Assembly: GCF_934632265.1 (NCBI RefSeq)
Contig: NZ_CAKTYH010000002.1
Span: 1-52,215, forward strand
Length of the DNA: 52,215 nucleotides
Direction: 5' to 3'
Source: an uncultured Senegalimassilia sp.
GTDB taxonomy: Bacteria > Actinomycetota > Coriobacteriia > Coriobacteriales > Eggerthellaceae
Below are positions 1 through 7,589 of the stretch, piece after piece. A program made the translations under genes and the position numbers. The notes under the pieces are model-generated. The model was given only the letters and a program-made list of their open reading frames with translations, did not search any database and was not told the DNA's origin. Numbering within the stretch: position 1 is the first letter of the stretch; every line of letters begins with the position of its first letter.

Positions 1-89
1 GCGATCGGCGCAACTGCATTGGTGCCGTCGGTGTCATGCGTTGGTGTGGGTGGTGCAATTTATATTGGCATTAATACAGGCAGGACGCC

Positions 90-323
90 ATGCGCGAGTT
101 CGGGGTCATGTCGCTGGCGCCGCTCGACCGATGGTGCAGGCTCTACCGCAAGGGCGGGGCCGAGGCGCTCAAGCCCAAGCCGAAGGGCAGGCCCAAGGGC
201 GCGAAGGCCAAGCCGCGCGAGCTCACCCGCGAGCAGGAGCTCGAGGAGCGCTGCCGCAGGCTCGAGGCAGAGGTCGCCTACCTAAAAAAATTGCGCGCCC
301 TGGTAGAGCGGGACGGTCTCTGA
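90..323 (+). pseudogene. IS3 OrfA, N-terminally truncated
   Basis: This encodes 77 residues. The protein starts at what is normally the second half of the IS3 OrfA helix-turn-helix (REFGV followed by the W-R-Y-G-G-A-E-A-L pattern). It continues into the basic linker and a Glu/Leu-rich coiled coil (residues about 48-70) that multimerises with OrfB. A stop at 72-74 in the same frame shows that the usual 20-40 N-terminal residues are absent. A run of seven A residues at 284-290 lies in phase A-AAA-AAA, the classic -1 slippery heptamer that produces the OrfAB transposase in this family. The call as a broken gene rests on the missing N-terminus; an alternative start within bases 1-89 was not found. 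Confidence 0.7.
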
Positions 324-1195
324 CCAGGGCGAAGGCCGAAGCAGTATCAAGCTTGCGGGCCGAAGGCGCGGAGCTGCGCCACTTGCTCGAATGCTCGGGC
401 CTCAAGAGGTCCACTTACTACTACGCGCTGTCGCACCCGGCGACGCCGACCCGCCCGGAGCTGCGGGGCGCGGTGGCCGAGATCTTCTCGCGCACGCCGA
501 ACGGCTGCGGCCACCGGCAGGTGGCCATGTGCCTGCGCGCCGAGCTGGGCGCGCGCATCGCCGACAAGACCGTGCTCAAGATGATGCGGGAGATGGGGAT
601 CCGCTGCGGCATCCGCCGCGAGACCGACCACCATAGGTACAACTCGTACAAGGGCGTCGTGGGCGAGACGTTCGAGAACGTCATAGGGCGAGACTTCTCC
701 GCCGACGCTCCGTGGCAGAAGATGGGCACCGACGTCACGGAGTTCAAGCAGCCCTGGGGCAAGGCGTACTTCGCGCCGGTGTACGACTTCGGCAGCAAGG
801 AGATCGTGGCGTGGTCCACATCGACCAGCCCGGACATGGCGCAGCAGCTCGCCCTGCTCGACCGGCTGCTGGCGAAGCTGCCCGAGGGGGCGACGCCGGT
901 CCTGCACTCCGATATGGGCTGGCAGTACCAGCACGAGGCATGGACGGGCCGCCTGAGGGAGGCGAAGATAACGCAGAGCATGTCGCGCAAGGGAAACTGC
1001 CTGGACAACGGGGCGACCGAGCAGGTCTTCGGCCACATCAAGGACGAGTTCTTCCGGGGCCGGACATGGCCCGACTTCGAGTCCTTCGAATCTGATCTTG
1101 ACGCCTATGTGGCGCACTGGAACACCCGAAGGCGCCAGGTTAAGCTGAAAGGACTGACCCCGGAGGAGTTCCGGAGCCAGTCCTTCGCGGCGTAG
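287..1195 (+). CDS. IS3 OrfB transposase (reached by -1 frameshift)
   Basis: OrfB carries the DDE/RNase H-fold integrase core that cuts and joins IS3 ends. The frame opens at the A7 slippery run at 284-290 and continues through an HTH_21-like region (SGLKRSTYYY) into the catalytic core. The triad is visible: D in GTDVTEF (codon at 731), D in LHSDMGW (911) and E in NGATEQVF (1019), followed by the usual GHIKDEFF and WNTRRRQ motifs. About 300 residues is the normal OrfB length and the frame is intact. No convincing independent start codon or ribosome binding site is seen, consistent with expression only as a frameshift fusion. Because OrfA is truncated, the fusion is probably defective. Confidence 0.8.
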   Translation, partial: KIARPGRAGRSLTRAKAEAVSSLRAEGAELRHLLECSGLKRSTYYYALSHPATPTRPELRGAVAEIFSRTPNGCGHRQVAMCLRAELGARIADKTVLKMMREMGIRCGIRRETDHHRYNSYKGVVGETFENVIGRDFSADAPWQKMGTDVTEFKQPWGKAYFAPVYDFGSKEIVAWSTSTSPDMAQQLALLDRLLAKLPEGATPVLHSDMGWQYQHEAWTGRLREAKITQSMSRKGNCLDNGATEQVFGHIKDEFFRGRTWPDFESFESDLDAYVAHWNTRRRQVKLKGLTPEEFRSQSFAA

Positions 1196-1275
1196 TCTCT
1201 ATTTAAGCCGTCCAAGTTTTGGGATGCAGTTCAAAAACGTCGGCTCGTTTGATTTACTCGAAAACCAGCATCCCG

Positions 1276-2445
1276 TTATGCGAGGTTCGAAGCAAGAATA
1301 CCCTTGAACAGACGCTCAAGATCATCTTCGTCTTTAAATTCGATTTCAATCTTATTCTTACCGTTGACGGACTTCACCTTTACCGGCGTATCCAAAACAT
1401 CCTTAAGCGTACGGGCAACCTTTCGGTATTCCTTCGGCATCGGAGTCTTCGGCTTGGCATTCTCATTCTTTTTGCCGGAGAACAAACGCGCCAACGCCTC
1501 AGCTTCGCGAACGGACAGCTTTTCCTCCACCAGCTTACGCGTCAGGCGCTCACGGCCCTCCTTCGTGGGAATGGAGAGAATGGCGCGCGCATGGCCGGCA
1601 GTGATCTTTTCCTCGAACAGCAGCTGCTGAGCCTCCTCGGGAAGCTCCAACAGGCGCAAGGCATTCGCAACCGTGGAACGGCCCTTCGACATAGCCTGAG
1701 CAACCTCGGCCTGCGTCATGTTCAGACGTTCCATCATGCGGCGATAGCCGTACGCCTCCTCAATGGGATTAAGGTCGGAACGCTGAATGTTCTCAATGAG
1801 CGCCAACTCCAAAGCCTTGTCATCGCTAGCTTCCTTGACGCGGATAGGCACCTGCTGCAAACCTGCCAGCTTCGACGCCTGCCAACGACGCTCGCCGGCG
1901 ATGATCTGATACGTACCGCCCTCAAGCGGACGCACCAGAATAGGCTGCAAAAGCCCGTCTTTCTGAATGGAAGCAGAAAGCTCCTCCAACTCCTCGCGCT
2001 TGAAATTCGTGCGAGGCTGGTCGGGATTGGGGGCGATGGCGTTGATATCGACTTCATTTACTTCGCGAGGCTGATCATCACCGTCGCTCTGTGCAGAGGC
2101 AGAAGGCACCACCGTACGCTCGACAACTTCCTGGACAGCAGGACGCGCCGCACGCTCGGCAACTCCCTTGATAGTAACCTCGACGCCGTTATCGACGATA
2201 GACTCAGGCTCCTGCTCTTCATAGGAAGAGGGGACCGTCTCACGGGCCGTCCGAGGCTCGGGAGACTTCTGCGCAGGAACGGTTTCACGAATCACTTCGC
2301 GCTCAGGCTGGGGCTGCTTTTGCTGCGGCTGATCATTGTCCACGCGTACGCGCTGCGGCTCCTCCTGAGGAATGGCCTCCTCATAGGCACCGCCCAGCAA
2401 CGAGTTCAAACCACGACCAAGACCACCACGACCATTCCTAGCCAC
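1276..2445 (-). CDS. parB: ParB chromosome-partitioning CTPase, parS-binding
   Basis: ParB binds parS, loads as a CTP-gated DNA clamp, spreads, and acts with ParA to segregate origins. The protein has 389 residues. Residues 1-130 are a low-complexity, acidic/Gln/Pro-rich region. The CTP-binding domain follows with PDQPRTNF (141-148), GERRWQA (184-190) and ENIQRSDLNPIEEA (218-231). A helix-turn-helix (TQAEVAQAMSKGRSTVANAL, about 244-263) and a basic C-terminal dimerisation domain complete it. The N-terminal region is longer than in Bacillus Spo0J. The start overlaps the parA stop by 8 nt, so parA-parB is one transcript. Seven parS sites in this window are its expected targets. Confidence 0.96.
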   Translation of the reverse strand: MARNGRGGLGRGLNSLLGGAYEEAIPQEEPQRVRVDNDQPQQKQPQPEREVIRETVPAQKSPEPRTARETVPSSYEEQEPESIVDNGVEVTIKGVAERAARPAVQEVVERTVVPSASAQSDGDDQPREVNEVDINAIAPNPDQPRTNFKREELEELSASIQKDGLLQPILVRPLEGGTYQIIAGERRWQASKLAGLQQVPIRVKEASDDKALELALIENIQRSDLNPIEEAYGYRRMMERLNMTQAEVAQAMSKGRSTVANALRLLELPEEAQQLLFEEKITAGHARAILSIPTKEGRERLTRKLVEEKLSVREAEALARLFSGKKNENAKPKTPMPKEYRKVARTLKDVLDTPVKVKSVNGKNKIEIEFKDEDDLERLFKGILASNLA

Positions 2446-3439
2446 GGGCTATCACTTCCTTAGCAAGACTCATGTACGACTGAGCGCCTTTGCCCGAAGG
2501 GTCGTACAGGGTTATCGGTTGACCGAAGCTAGGAGCTTCGGAAAGTTTCACGGTACGGGGAATCAGCGTTTCGAATACCAATCGCCCGAAATAACTGCGC
2601 ACTTCCTCTACCACCTGACGCGACAGCGTGGTTCGACCGTCATACATGGTCATAAGCACACCGTAGATATCTAGCGTAGGATTCAGACGAGTTTTGACAC
2701 GTTTCATTGAATCAAGGAGTTTTGTCACACCTTCCAGTGCATAGAACTCGCACTGGATGGGGATAAGCAGCTTATCGGCGGCAACCAAGGCGTTAACCGT
2801 CAGCAGACCCAGAGAAGGGGGACAGTCGATGAAGATGTAATCATACTTTCCTCGAAGAGATCCGACGGCATCCTTCAGGCGGTTCTCACGCGCCATCTCG
2901 GAAACCAGCTCGACCTCAGCACCAGCAAGGTTGATGGTTGCCGGAACCAAATCCAAGCCTTCGCAGACATCGGGGATGATAACTTCCTCAACGGGAACAT
3001 CATTAAGCAGCACATCGTAGATGCAATTCTGCACCTGGCTCTTCTCAACACCCAATCCGCTTGAGGAATTGCCCTGAGGATCAAGGTCTACAAGAAGAAC
3101 CTGCTTACCAAGCTCACCGAGAGCAGCGGAGAGGTTGATTGCGGTAGTGGATTTACCCACACCGCCCTTCTGGTTGATGATCGCCATGATCTTCGTCTGA
3201 CCGACCACGTGCTTTACCGGCTTCTTGTCGCGGTACGAGCGAATGGGCGTAGGCTCGATCTCGGGGCGAGATTCAACAGGCTGCGGCTCGGGCGCAGGTG
3301 AGCTGTGAGGGTCGCGCTCCACCACTTCGATGTGGTCGATGGCAATCTCGTCCTCAACGGTATCTTCCTGTACGCGTTGTTCCTGCTGAACCGGCTCAGC
3401 TTGCTTTTTTTCTTTCCTGAGGCCGTCGAAAAATCCCAC
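2438..3439 (-). CDS. parA: ParA/Soj-type partition ATPase
   Basis: ParA is a Walker-type ATPase that binds nonspecific DNA as an ATP dimer and drives segregation of ParB-parS complexes. The deviant Walker A motif KGGVGKSTT is at residues 91-99, DLDPQGN follows as A', and DCPPSLG as Walker B. The protein has 333 residues because about 80 acidic residues precede the ATPase domain, an extension absent from Soj/Spo0J-type minimal ParA proteins. The start is GTG at 3439 with GGGGG about 6 nt upstream. A TATACT -10 element on the minus strand (3469-3474) fits a transcription start about 23 nt before the start codon. Two terminator-like hairpins separate it from rsmG. Confidence 0.95.
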   Translation of the reverse strand: MGFFDGLRKEKKQAEPVQQEQRVQEDTVEDEIAIDHIEVVERDPHSSPAPEPQPVESRPEIEPTPIRSYRDKKPVKHVVGQTKIMAIINQKGGVGKSTTAINLSAALGELGKQVLLVDLDPQGNSSSGLGVEKSQVQNCIYDVLLNDVPVEEVIIPDVCEGLDLVPATINLAGAEVELVSEMARENRLKDAVGSLRGKYDYIFIDCPPSLGLLTVNALVAADKLLIPIQCEFYALEGVTKLLDSMKRVKTRLNPTLDIYGVLMTMYDGRTTLSRQVVEEVRSYFGRLVFETLIPRTVKLSEAPSFGQPITLYDPSGKGAQSYMSLAKEVIARG

Positions 3440-3496
3440 AGGAACCCCCTTTCATGGTTTCAGACGCTAGTATACCGTGTTTCGTTTCGCGCGTAT

Positions 3497-3524
3497 AAAA
3501 GCCCGACCCACAATGGGGGCTTTT
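3497..3524. terminator. Hairpin between rsmG and parA
   Basis: AAAAGCCC (3497-3504) pairs with GGGCTTTT (3517-3524). With A and T tracts on both sides it could stop transcription from either strand. It insulates the parA promoter from upstream minus-strand transcription. Confidence 0.5.
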
Positions 3525-3551
3525 GAACGGAAATCAACGAAACCTCGATAA

Positions 3552-3586
3552 GAAAAAAGCCGCCCCTACAATATCGGGAACGGCTT
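3552..3586 (-). terminator. rsmG terminator
   Basis: On the minus strand, AAGCCG plus CCC pairs with GGG plus CGGCTT, followed by a run of six T. It begins 6 nt after the rsmG stop. Confidence 0.75.
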
Positions 3587-3592
3587 ATATCG

Positions 3593-4234
3593 CTACAGCG
3601 GCTTTTTCTGAGCCAAACCGGTTCGGCGGGGAAGCTTAAGCTTCGGCTTGGCAACCTTCTCGTAGCACAAAATCCTACGACTATAGTCATCAAGCTCATA
3701 GGTCTGATTATCGACCAACTCCATGCCAACCTGCTTGCCCACAACACGAGCATGATCAAGCTCGTCTTGCTCGACAAGGGCCTTGAAGCAGATGAGGCGT
3801 CCGCCCATCTTCAGCAACGGGGAAGATAGCTCCAGCAGAATAGACAGCTTCGAGAGCGCTCGAGCGCTGATCGCCGCGAATTGCCCAGCCTGCTCGCGTC
3901 CAAGATCTTCGATGCGGCCAGCATACGTGGAAACGTTGGTAAGCCCGAGTTCCTCGATGAAGCCATCAAGAATCTGAACCTTTTTCTGAACGGAATCGAC
4001 CAGCAACGTAGGCCTGCCGGTTTCAATGGCAAGCGGAATGCCAGGGTAGCCAGCACCCGTTCCGATATCAGCATAGCGACCTTCGGGACAAGCATTCAGA
4101 GCATCAAGGCCAAGCAGGGAATCCTGCACATGAAGCACCATGCCATCCTCCCAAGAAGAGATGCGCGTGATGTTCGTGGTCTTGTTGGCTTCGATAACCA
4201 ACTCCAAATGTCGCTTGAGCAAGTCCTCGTGCAT
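3593..4234 (-). CDS. rsmG: 16S rRNA (guanine527-N7)-methyltransferase RsmG (GidB)
   Basis: RsmG methylates N7 of G527 in 16S rRNA; its loss gives low-level streptomycin resistance in many bacteria. The SAM-binding motif ADIGTGAGYPGIPLA is at about residues 55-69 and the N-terminal TNITRI ... HVQDSL block is typical. I chose the ATG at 4234 (213 aa) because AGAAGGA lies 7 nt upstream. A longer frame reaches 4330, but its earlier ATGs have no ribosome binding site and would translate the parS site and the jag terminator. Gene order rsmG next to parAB is the usual origin arrangement. A terminator upstream suggests it has its own promoter around 4272-4320. Confidence 0.92.
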   Translation of the reverse strand: MHEDLLKRHLELVIEANKTTNITRISSWEDGMVLHVQDSLLGLDALNACPEGRYADIGTGAGYPGIPLAIETGRPTLLVDSVQKKVQILDGFIEELGLTNVSTYAGRIEDLGREQAGQFAAISARALSKLSILLELSSPLLKMGGRLICFKALVEQDELDHARVVGKQVGMELVDNQTYELDDYSRRILCYEKVAKPKLKLPRRTGLAQKKPL

Positions 4235-4255
4235 GAACTGTTCCTTCTGTCCTGT

Positions 4256-4271
4256 TGTTTCACGTGAAACA
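4256..4271. promoter_or_regulatory. parS: parS site 1
   Basis: Exact TGTTTCACGTGAAACA palindrome, the ParB/Spo0J binding consensus. It lies 22 bp upstream of the chosen rsmG start. Confidence 0.95.
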
Positions 4272-4321
4272 TACTTTAGCCCTTCGTGCAGCATATTGGG
4301 CGCCAAGCATGTGAACCCCTT

Positions 4322-4357
4322 GAAAAACAAAGAGGCCGCATCCGAAGATGCGACCTC
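4322..4357 (-). terminator. jag terminator
   Basis: On the minus strand, GAGGTCGCATC pairs with GATGCGGCCTC (one mismatch) around a TTCG loop, then TTTGTTTTT. It starts about 46 nt after the jag stop and separates the yidC-jag side from rsmG. Confidence 0.8.
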
Positions 4358-4402
4358 ATACAGTCTTGCGATATCAGCCAGAAGCTAAACGGAAGCAACC
4401 GC

Positions 4403-4942
4403 TTAGAGCGGAACAACGACAACATGGCGAGCAGAACCCTCACCCTCAGACGCCGTCTCAACACGCTCATCGTCGCGGAGGGCGATGTGCACGATACGGC
4501 GCTCATAAGGAGTCATGGGGCGAAGCTTCACGCTGCGATGCTGCTTGGCGGCCTTGGCGGCGGCGTTGCGGGCGATGGACTCCAGCTTCTCGCGCTGGCG
4601 GTTCTTGTAGCCCTCCACGTCCACGATAACGGGGTAGCGGAATCCCATGGTGCGAACGGTGATAGCCGACACCAAGAACTGCAGCGCATCAAGGGTCTTA
4701 CCATGACGGCCGATGAGCACGGCCAGGTCATCACCGGTGATGTCGAGGATGAGCTCGCCTTCATCGCCTTCATACTCGTCGATGGTGACCTCGCCGACAT
4801 CGAAGTGCTTCAGGATATCCTGGATGGTTGCGATAGCGGTATCCGCGATGCGATCAAGATCCTCGTCGCTGATGCCGTCCTGTTCGACCTGGGCGTCTTG
4901 AGCCTCTTCTGCGGTCAATTCCACGTTCTCTTCTTCTGCCAT
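4403..4942 (-). CDS. jag: Jag/KhpB family RNA-binding protein (KH and R3H domains)
   Basis: KhpB/Jag is an RNA-binding protein encoded next to yidC in many Gram-positive bacteria; with KhpA it affects cell elongation and division. The product has 179 residues with an acidic N-terminal segment (1-35). A KH-like domain has the GxxG loop in IGRHGKTL (78-85). An R3H domain has R149 and H152 in ERRIVHIAL. The start at 4942 is set by GGAG 6-7 nt upstream. A longer frame to 5005 exists but its first 21 residues would be translated parS palindrome and lack a ribosome binding site. The N-terminal Jag_N domain is not recognisable here. It lies 76 bp downstream of yidC and is probably cotranscribed with it. 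Confidence 0.9.
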   Translation of the reverse strand: MAEEENVELTAEEAQDAQVEQDGISDEDLDRIADTAIATIQDILKHFDVGEVTIDEYEGDEGELILDITGDDLAVLIGRHGKTLDALQFLVSAITVRTMGFRYPVIVDVEGYKNRQREKLESIARNAAAKAAKQHRSVKLRPMTPYERRIVHIALRDDERVETASEGEGSARHVVVVPL

Positions 4943-4970
4943 TTGCAGCTCCTTAGAACTAAAAACCACA

Positions 4971-5002
4971 GTGCGCGGTGTTTCACGTGAAACACCGCGC
5001 AC
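4971..5002. promoter_or_regulatory. parS: parS site 2 inside a 32-bp perfect palindrome
   Basis: The exact parS 16-mer is at 4979-4994. It is extended on both sides by GTGCGCGG and CCGCGCAC into a perfect 32-bp palindrome between yidC and jag. The extra arms could also form an RNA hairpin in the yidC-jag transcript. Confidence 0.95.
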
Positions 5003-5018
5003 CATTACGTAAAATCGA

Positions 5019-5810
5019 TTAAGCGTGCTTTTTGGAGGTATCCTTCTTCTTCGGACGCGGCTTCTTAGCCTTACGGGTGACGTCGACCTCGATCGGCTTC
5101 ACCTCGATGGTCTCCTCCTTCTCCGCATCGCGCTTCTTCATGAGGCGCATGGAGATCTGCTGCTGGCACACGCCGATGATGGAGGAAACGCCCCAGAACA
5201 GAAGAACGCCAGCCGGGGAGCTCCAGCTGATCCACAGCATGAACAAGCTCATGACGCCAGCCATGATCATGGTCTGGTTGCGCTGCGGATTGTCCTTCTG
5301 GCCCATCTGCATCAAAATCATAGGCAGGAACGTTGCGCCGGCGAACACGATCATGAGGATAAGGTACGGAAGGAACGTGCCGAAGCCACCGGCAACAGCA
5401 CCGGACGGCGTCATAACCAGGTTGGGAACCAGGTTGAAGAACTGGTAGCCCTCATCGGAACCCAAGTAGTTGGGCATCTCACGCAGCACCTGGAACAGAG
5501 CGATGAAGATAGGCATCTGCAGGAGCATGGGAAGGCAGCCGGCCAAGGGGTTGAACTTGGCATCAGCGTACAGCTTCTGCATTTCTTCCTGCATACGCTG
5601 CGGGTCGTTGGCGTACTTCGTCTGAATCTCCTGCATCAGAGGCTGAACCTTCTGCATCTGATAAGAAGACTTCGTCTGCTTATGCATCAGAGGGGAGATA
5701 AGCACACGGAAGATGATGGTCACGATGATGATGGCCAAGCCCCAGTCTTGGCAGAAGCCGAAGAAGAATTGGATGATGTCAAATATCCAGTTCTTGAATA
5801 CTTCCCACAT
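5019..5810 (-). CDS. yidC: YidC/Oxa1 membrane protein insertase
   Basis: YidC inserts and folds membrane proteins, alone or with SecYEG. The 263-residue protein begins directly at the first conserved membrane segment (FGFCQDWGLAIIIVTIIFRVLISPL), with the conserved Arg (about residue 35) of the hydrophilic groove. It then has the cytoplasmic helical hairpin (QKVQPLMQEIQ...), and later membrane segments around residues 90-110, 145-165, 180-200 and 200-220. It ends in a Lys-rich tail. There is no obvious lipoprotein signal as in Bacillus SpoIIIJ. It sits in the conserved rpmH-rnpA-yidD-yidC-jag order. Confidence 0.95.
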   Translation of the reverse strand: MWEVFKNWIFDIIQFFFGFCQDWGLAIIIVTIIFRVLISPLMHKQTKSSYQMQKVQPLMQEIQTKYANDPQRMQEEMQKLYADAKFNPLAGCLPMLLQMPIFIALFQVLREMPNYLGSDEGYQFFNLVPNLVMTPSGAVAGGFGTFLPYLILMIVFAGATFLPMILMQMGQKDNPQRNQTMIMAGVMSLFMLWISWSSPAGVLLFWGVSSIIGVCQQQISMRLMKKRDAEKEETIEVKPIEVDVTRKAKKPRPKKKDTSKKHA

Positions 5811-5864
5811 ACTATGGTTTTCCTTCCTTTAACCGACAAAAAGCCGCCGGCCGAAGCCCCGCCC

Positions 5865-6098
5865 TTACGGAACGGGATCGTAGCCGTGCGGCCCTCCAGG
5901 TCGACACCGTAGAATACGTTTTACCGTCAGCCTTAAGCCCTTTGCGAAACCGTACCGCTGAAACGCGATGAGCCCGTATTCCGAGCACGTCGGGGTAAAA
6001 CGGCAGCACGATGGGAACATTGGCGAGATTGCCGCCCTATAAAAGGTAATGAGAAACATAGCCACCTTGCACGGTATGCTTCCGAAACCTTTCTTCAT
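5865..6098 (-). CDS. yidD: YidD membrane-insertion efficiency factor
   Basis: YidD is a small (77 aa) membrane-associated protein that aids YidC-dependent insertion. The family signature is clear: [22 protein letters not shown] (two short Cys motifs), then [21 protein letters not shown] and the terminal HGYDPVP. The start at 6098 lies 12 nt after the rnpA stop, and yidC follows 54 nt downstream, so translation is probably coupled in the rpmH-rnpA-yidD-yidC operon. Confidence 0.95.
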   Translation of the reverse strand: MKKGFGSIPCKVAMFLITFYRAAISPMFPSCCRFTPTCSEYGLIAFQRYGFAKGLRLTVKRILRCRPGGPHGYDPVP

Positions 6099-6110
6099 TC
6101 CAATCAGACC

Positions 6111-6437
6111 CTACCGAATTCCAGCGCGTTTCAACGCTTCGTCGCATGTTTCGAGCACTTTACTATACTTAGCGCGGCAAATACCCGACTTCGCGAGAAA
6201 TATCACATCGAGATTCGGGAATGGGCCGCCCAGCTCATGGCAAACCGCTCTCATTCGACGCTTTGCGCTATTACGCCATACAGCGTTACCGGATTTTTTT
6301 CCTGCAATAAAAGCAACACGACCGTGAAGGCCGTGCTGCTTCGCTGGTAACACTATGAGCGTAAGGTACGGTGTACGCAGGCGCTTTCCGCTAGAGAACA
6401 GATCGGAGATGTCCGCTTTGGACTTGATAGTCTCCAA
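6111..6437 (-). CDS. rnpA: RNase P protein component
   Basis: RnpA is the basic protein subunit of RNase P, which matures tRNA 5' ends. The 108-residue product shows the N-terminal DISDLFSSGKRLRTPYLTLIV block and the family signature in AVWRNSAKRRMRAVCHE (the RNxxKRxxR pattern, residues about 57-70). It directly follows rpmH with an 11-nt gap, as in most bacteria. The length is near the low end of the usual 105-130 residues. Confidence 0.94.
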   Translation of the reverse strand: METIKSKADISDLFSSGKRLRTPYLTLIVLPAKQHGLHGRVAFIAGKKSGNAVWRNSAKRRMRAVCHELGGPFPNLDVIFLAKSGICRAKYSKVLETCDEALKRAGIR

Positions 6438-6448
6438 TCGAATACTCT

Positions 6449-6583
6449 TTACACGCAGAGACGCTTACGACCCTTAGCACGGCGAGCAGCCAGAACCTTG
6501 CGGCCGCCCTTGGTTGCCATGCGGGCACGGAAGCCGTGGCACTTGGCACGCTTACGAGTGTTAGGTTGATAGGTGCGCTTCAT
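6449..6583 (-). CDS. rpmH: 50S ribosomal protein L34
   Basis: A 44-residue, very basic protein starting [18 protein letters not shown] and ending GRKRLCV. It is the L34 sequence with the typical [19 protein letters not shown] core. GAAAGG lies about 6 nt upstream of the ATG at 6583. It is the first gene of the leftward origin-proximal operon, and the gene-free origin region starts immediately upstream. Confidence 0.97.
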   Translation of the reverse strand: MKRTYQPNTRKRAKCHGFRARMATKGGRKVLAARRAKGRKRLCV

Positions 6584-7589
6584 ATCGTTTCCCTTTCATG
6601 GTTTAGAGCAACTTGTTGAGTATAACCGGAACGGCACGAGTGTCAAAAGGTTTTTACCTATATATGCCAGCCGATGCACAAGATACCCACATTATGAAAG
6701 CCCACCTGCGAAAACACAAAGTTTTCCACAACATTGACGATGTATTGCAAAACGCTGTTTTCAACAATTCATTGGGGGATGGGAATCATAGGTCGCAACA
6801 TCTAGTGGCGGTATCTTTTTCGGCAATTTCAAAGTTACTAACATGCGAAAAAACAAACGGGGATATCTCCAGCGCTGACGTAAAAAGACGGGAAGTGGAA
6901 AACCAGGGCTGTTAATAAAGCGGAATCCAACAAAACAGGCATCACGGCCGATAAATGCCAGCGAAAAGCAGGAAATGCGCCCTGAAACCCGCAACAAGCG
7001 GCTGAAAAAGCGACCTTCTCCGCACCAGCCGTTTCCAACGATTGTGGAAAACGTTGAAAACTTGGAATTCATTCGAAAATCGCTGTGGAAAAACTTCGAA
7101 ACCTTTGTTTTCGAGGTGCTGAAAACTGTAAGCAGGCAAGCGCTTGACCAGGCAATTAAGCGCTTGCATAGTTTTCAACACGTACCTGACCAGGCATTTT
7201 AGCGTTTCTCAAAGCGTCGTAAGGTTGCTTCTCATCGGAATGAGCAACTGACCTGGTGCTTTCCGAATCCTCCCGCCAAGCCCTCGCATTAGTTGAAAAA
7301 AGCTGCCGAAACCTGCCGGAACGATTATGAATTTCAACAATGCTGAAAACTTTTACACCGCTGTTTTTCACGGTTATTCAAGTTTTCATTCCGCTTTTCA
7401 ACAATCTTTGAATAGAAAGTGGAAAACATAGGAAACCATGAGTTCATCGTTGTGAAAAACTTTCACTCAATAGTGATTTTTCCACATTCGATTCAGGAAT
7501 TTGCCCAGTTGAATGGAATTCGATGGGAAAAGAGGGTACACTTTTCAAGGATTTTTCCCGAAAATGTGTAAAACTTTGGAAAACGACGA
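6584..7589. other. oriC left half: DnaA-box-like cluster and direct repeats, no gene
   Basis: About 1 kb lies between divergent rpmH and the 7590 gene with no credible ORF and locally AT-rich sequence. DnaA-box-like 9-mers TTTTCCACA/TGTGGAAAA occur at 6722-6730, 7043-7051, 7084-7092 and 7478-7486; near matches are at 7419-7427, 7565-7573 and 7591-7599. A second, related 9-mer TTTTCAACA occurs at 6758-6766, 7172-7180 and 7395-7403. Direct repeats TGACCAGGCA (7145-7154, 7187-7196) and AAGCGCTTG (7138-7146, 7158-7166) sit in the middle. The rpmH promoter must lie near 6600-6660. The role as part of the origin is inferred from gene context and boxes. Confidence 0.75.

Larger units (their letters stand above)
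90..1233 (+). mobile_element. IS3-family insertion sequence, 5'-truncated
   Basis: The element holds an orfA remnant, orfB with a DDE catalytic triad, and a right end. About 15 bp after the orfB stop the sequence TCCAAGTTTTGGGATGCAG, running to TTCA at 1233, looks like an IS3-type terminal inverted repeat. No matching left end is seen in bases 1-89; only AACTGCAT at 11-18 echoes the right-end core. OrfA begins in the middle of its helix-turn-helix, so the left end is lost or lies in diverged sequence. The copy sits downstream of parB with convergent orientation, and its codon use is GC-richer than parB. It is probably immobile on its own because one end is missing. Confidence 0.8.

Noticed and set aside
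1219..2463. Plus-strand frame of 414 codons opposite parB
   Set aside because: ParB on the minus strand is unambiguous; the opposite frame has no ribosome binding site and a composition typical of antisense shadows.
4234..4330. Longer RsmG N-terminus
   Set aside because: It would translate parS and part of the jag terminator, with no ribosome binding site at its ATGs.
4942..5005. Longer Jag N-terminus (21 extra residues)
   Set aside because: The extra residues are translated parS palindrome; GGAG supports the start at 4942.
6584..7589. CRISPR array in the repeat-rich region upstream of the HATPase gene
   Set aside because: The repeats are 9-10 bp, irregularly spaced and lack uniform spacers; they fit DnaA boxes and origin repeats instead.
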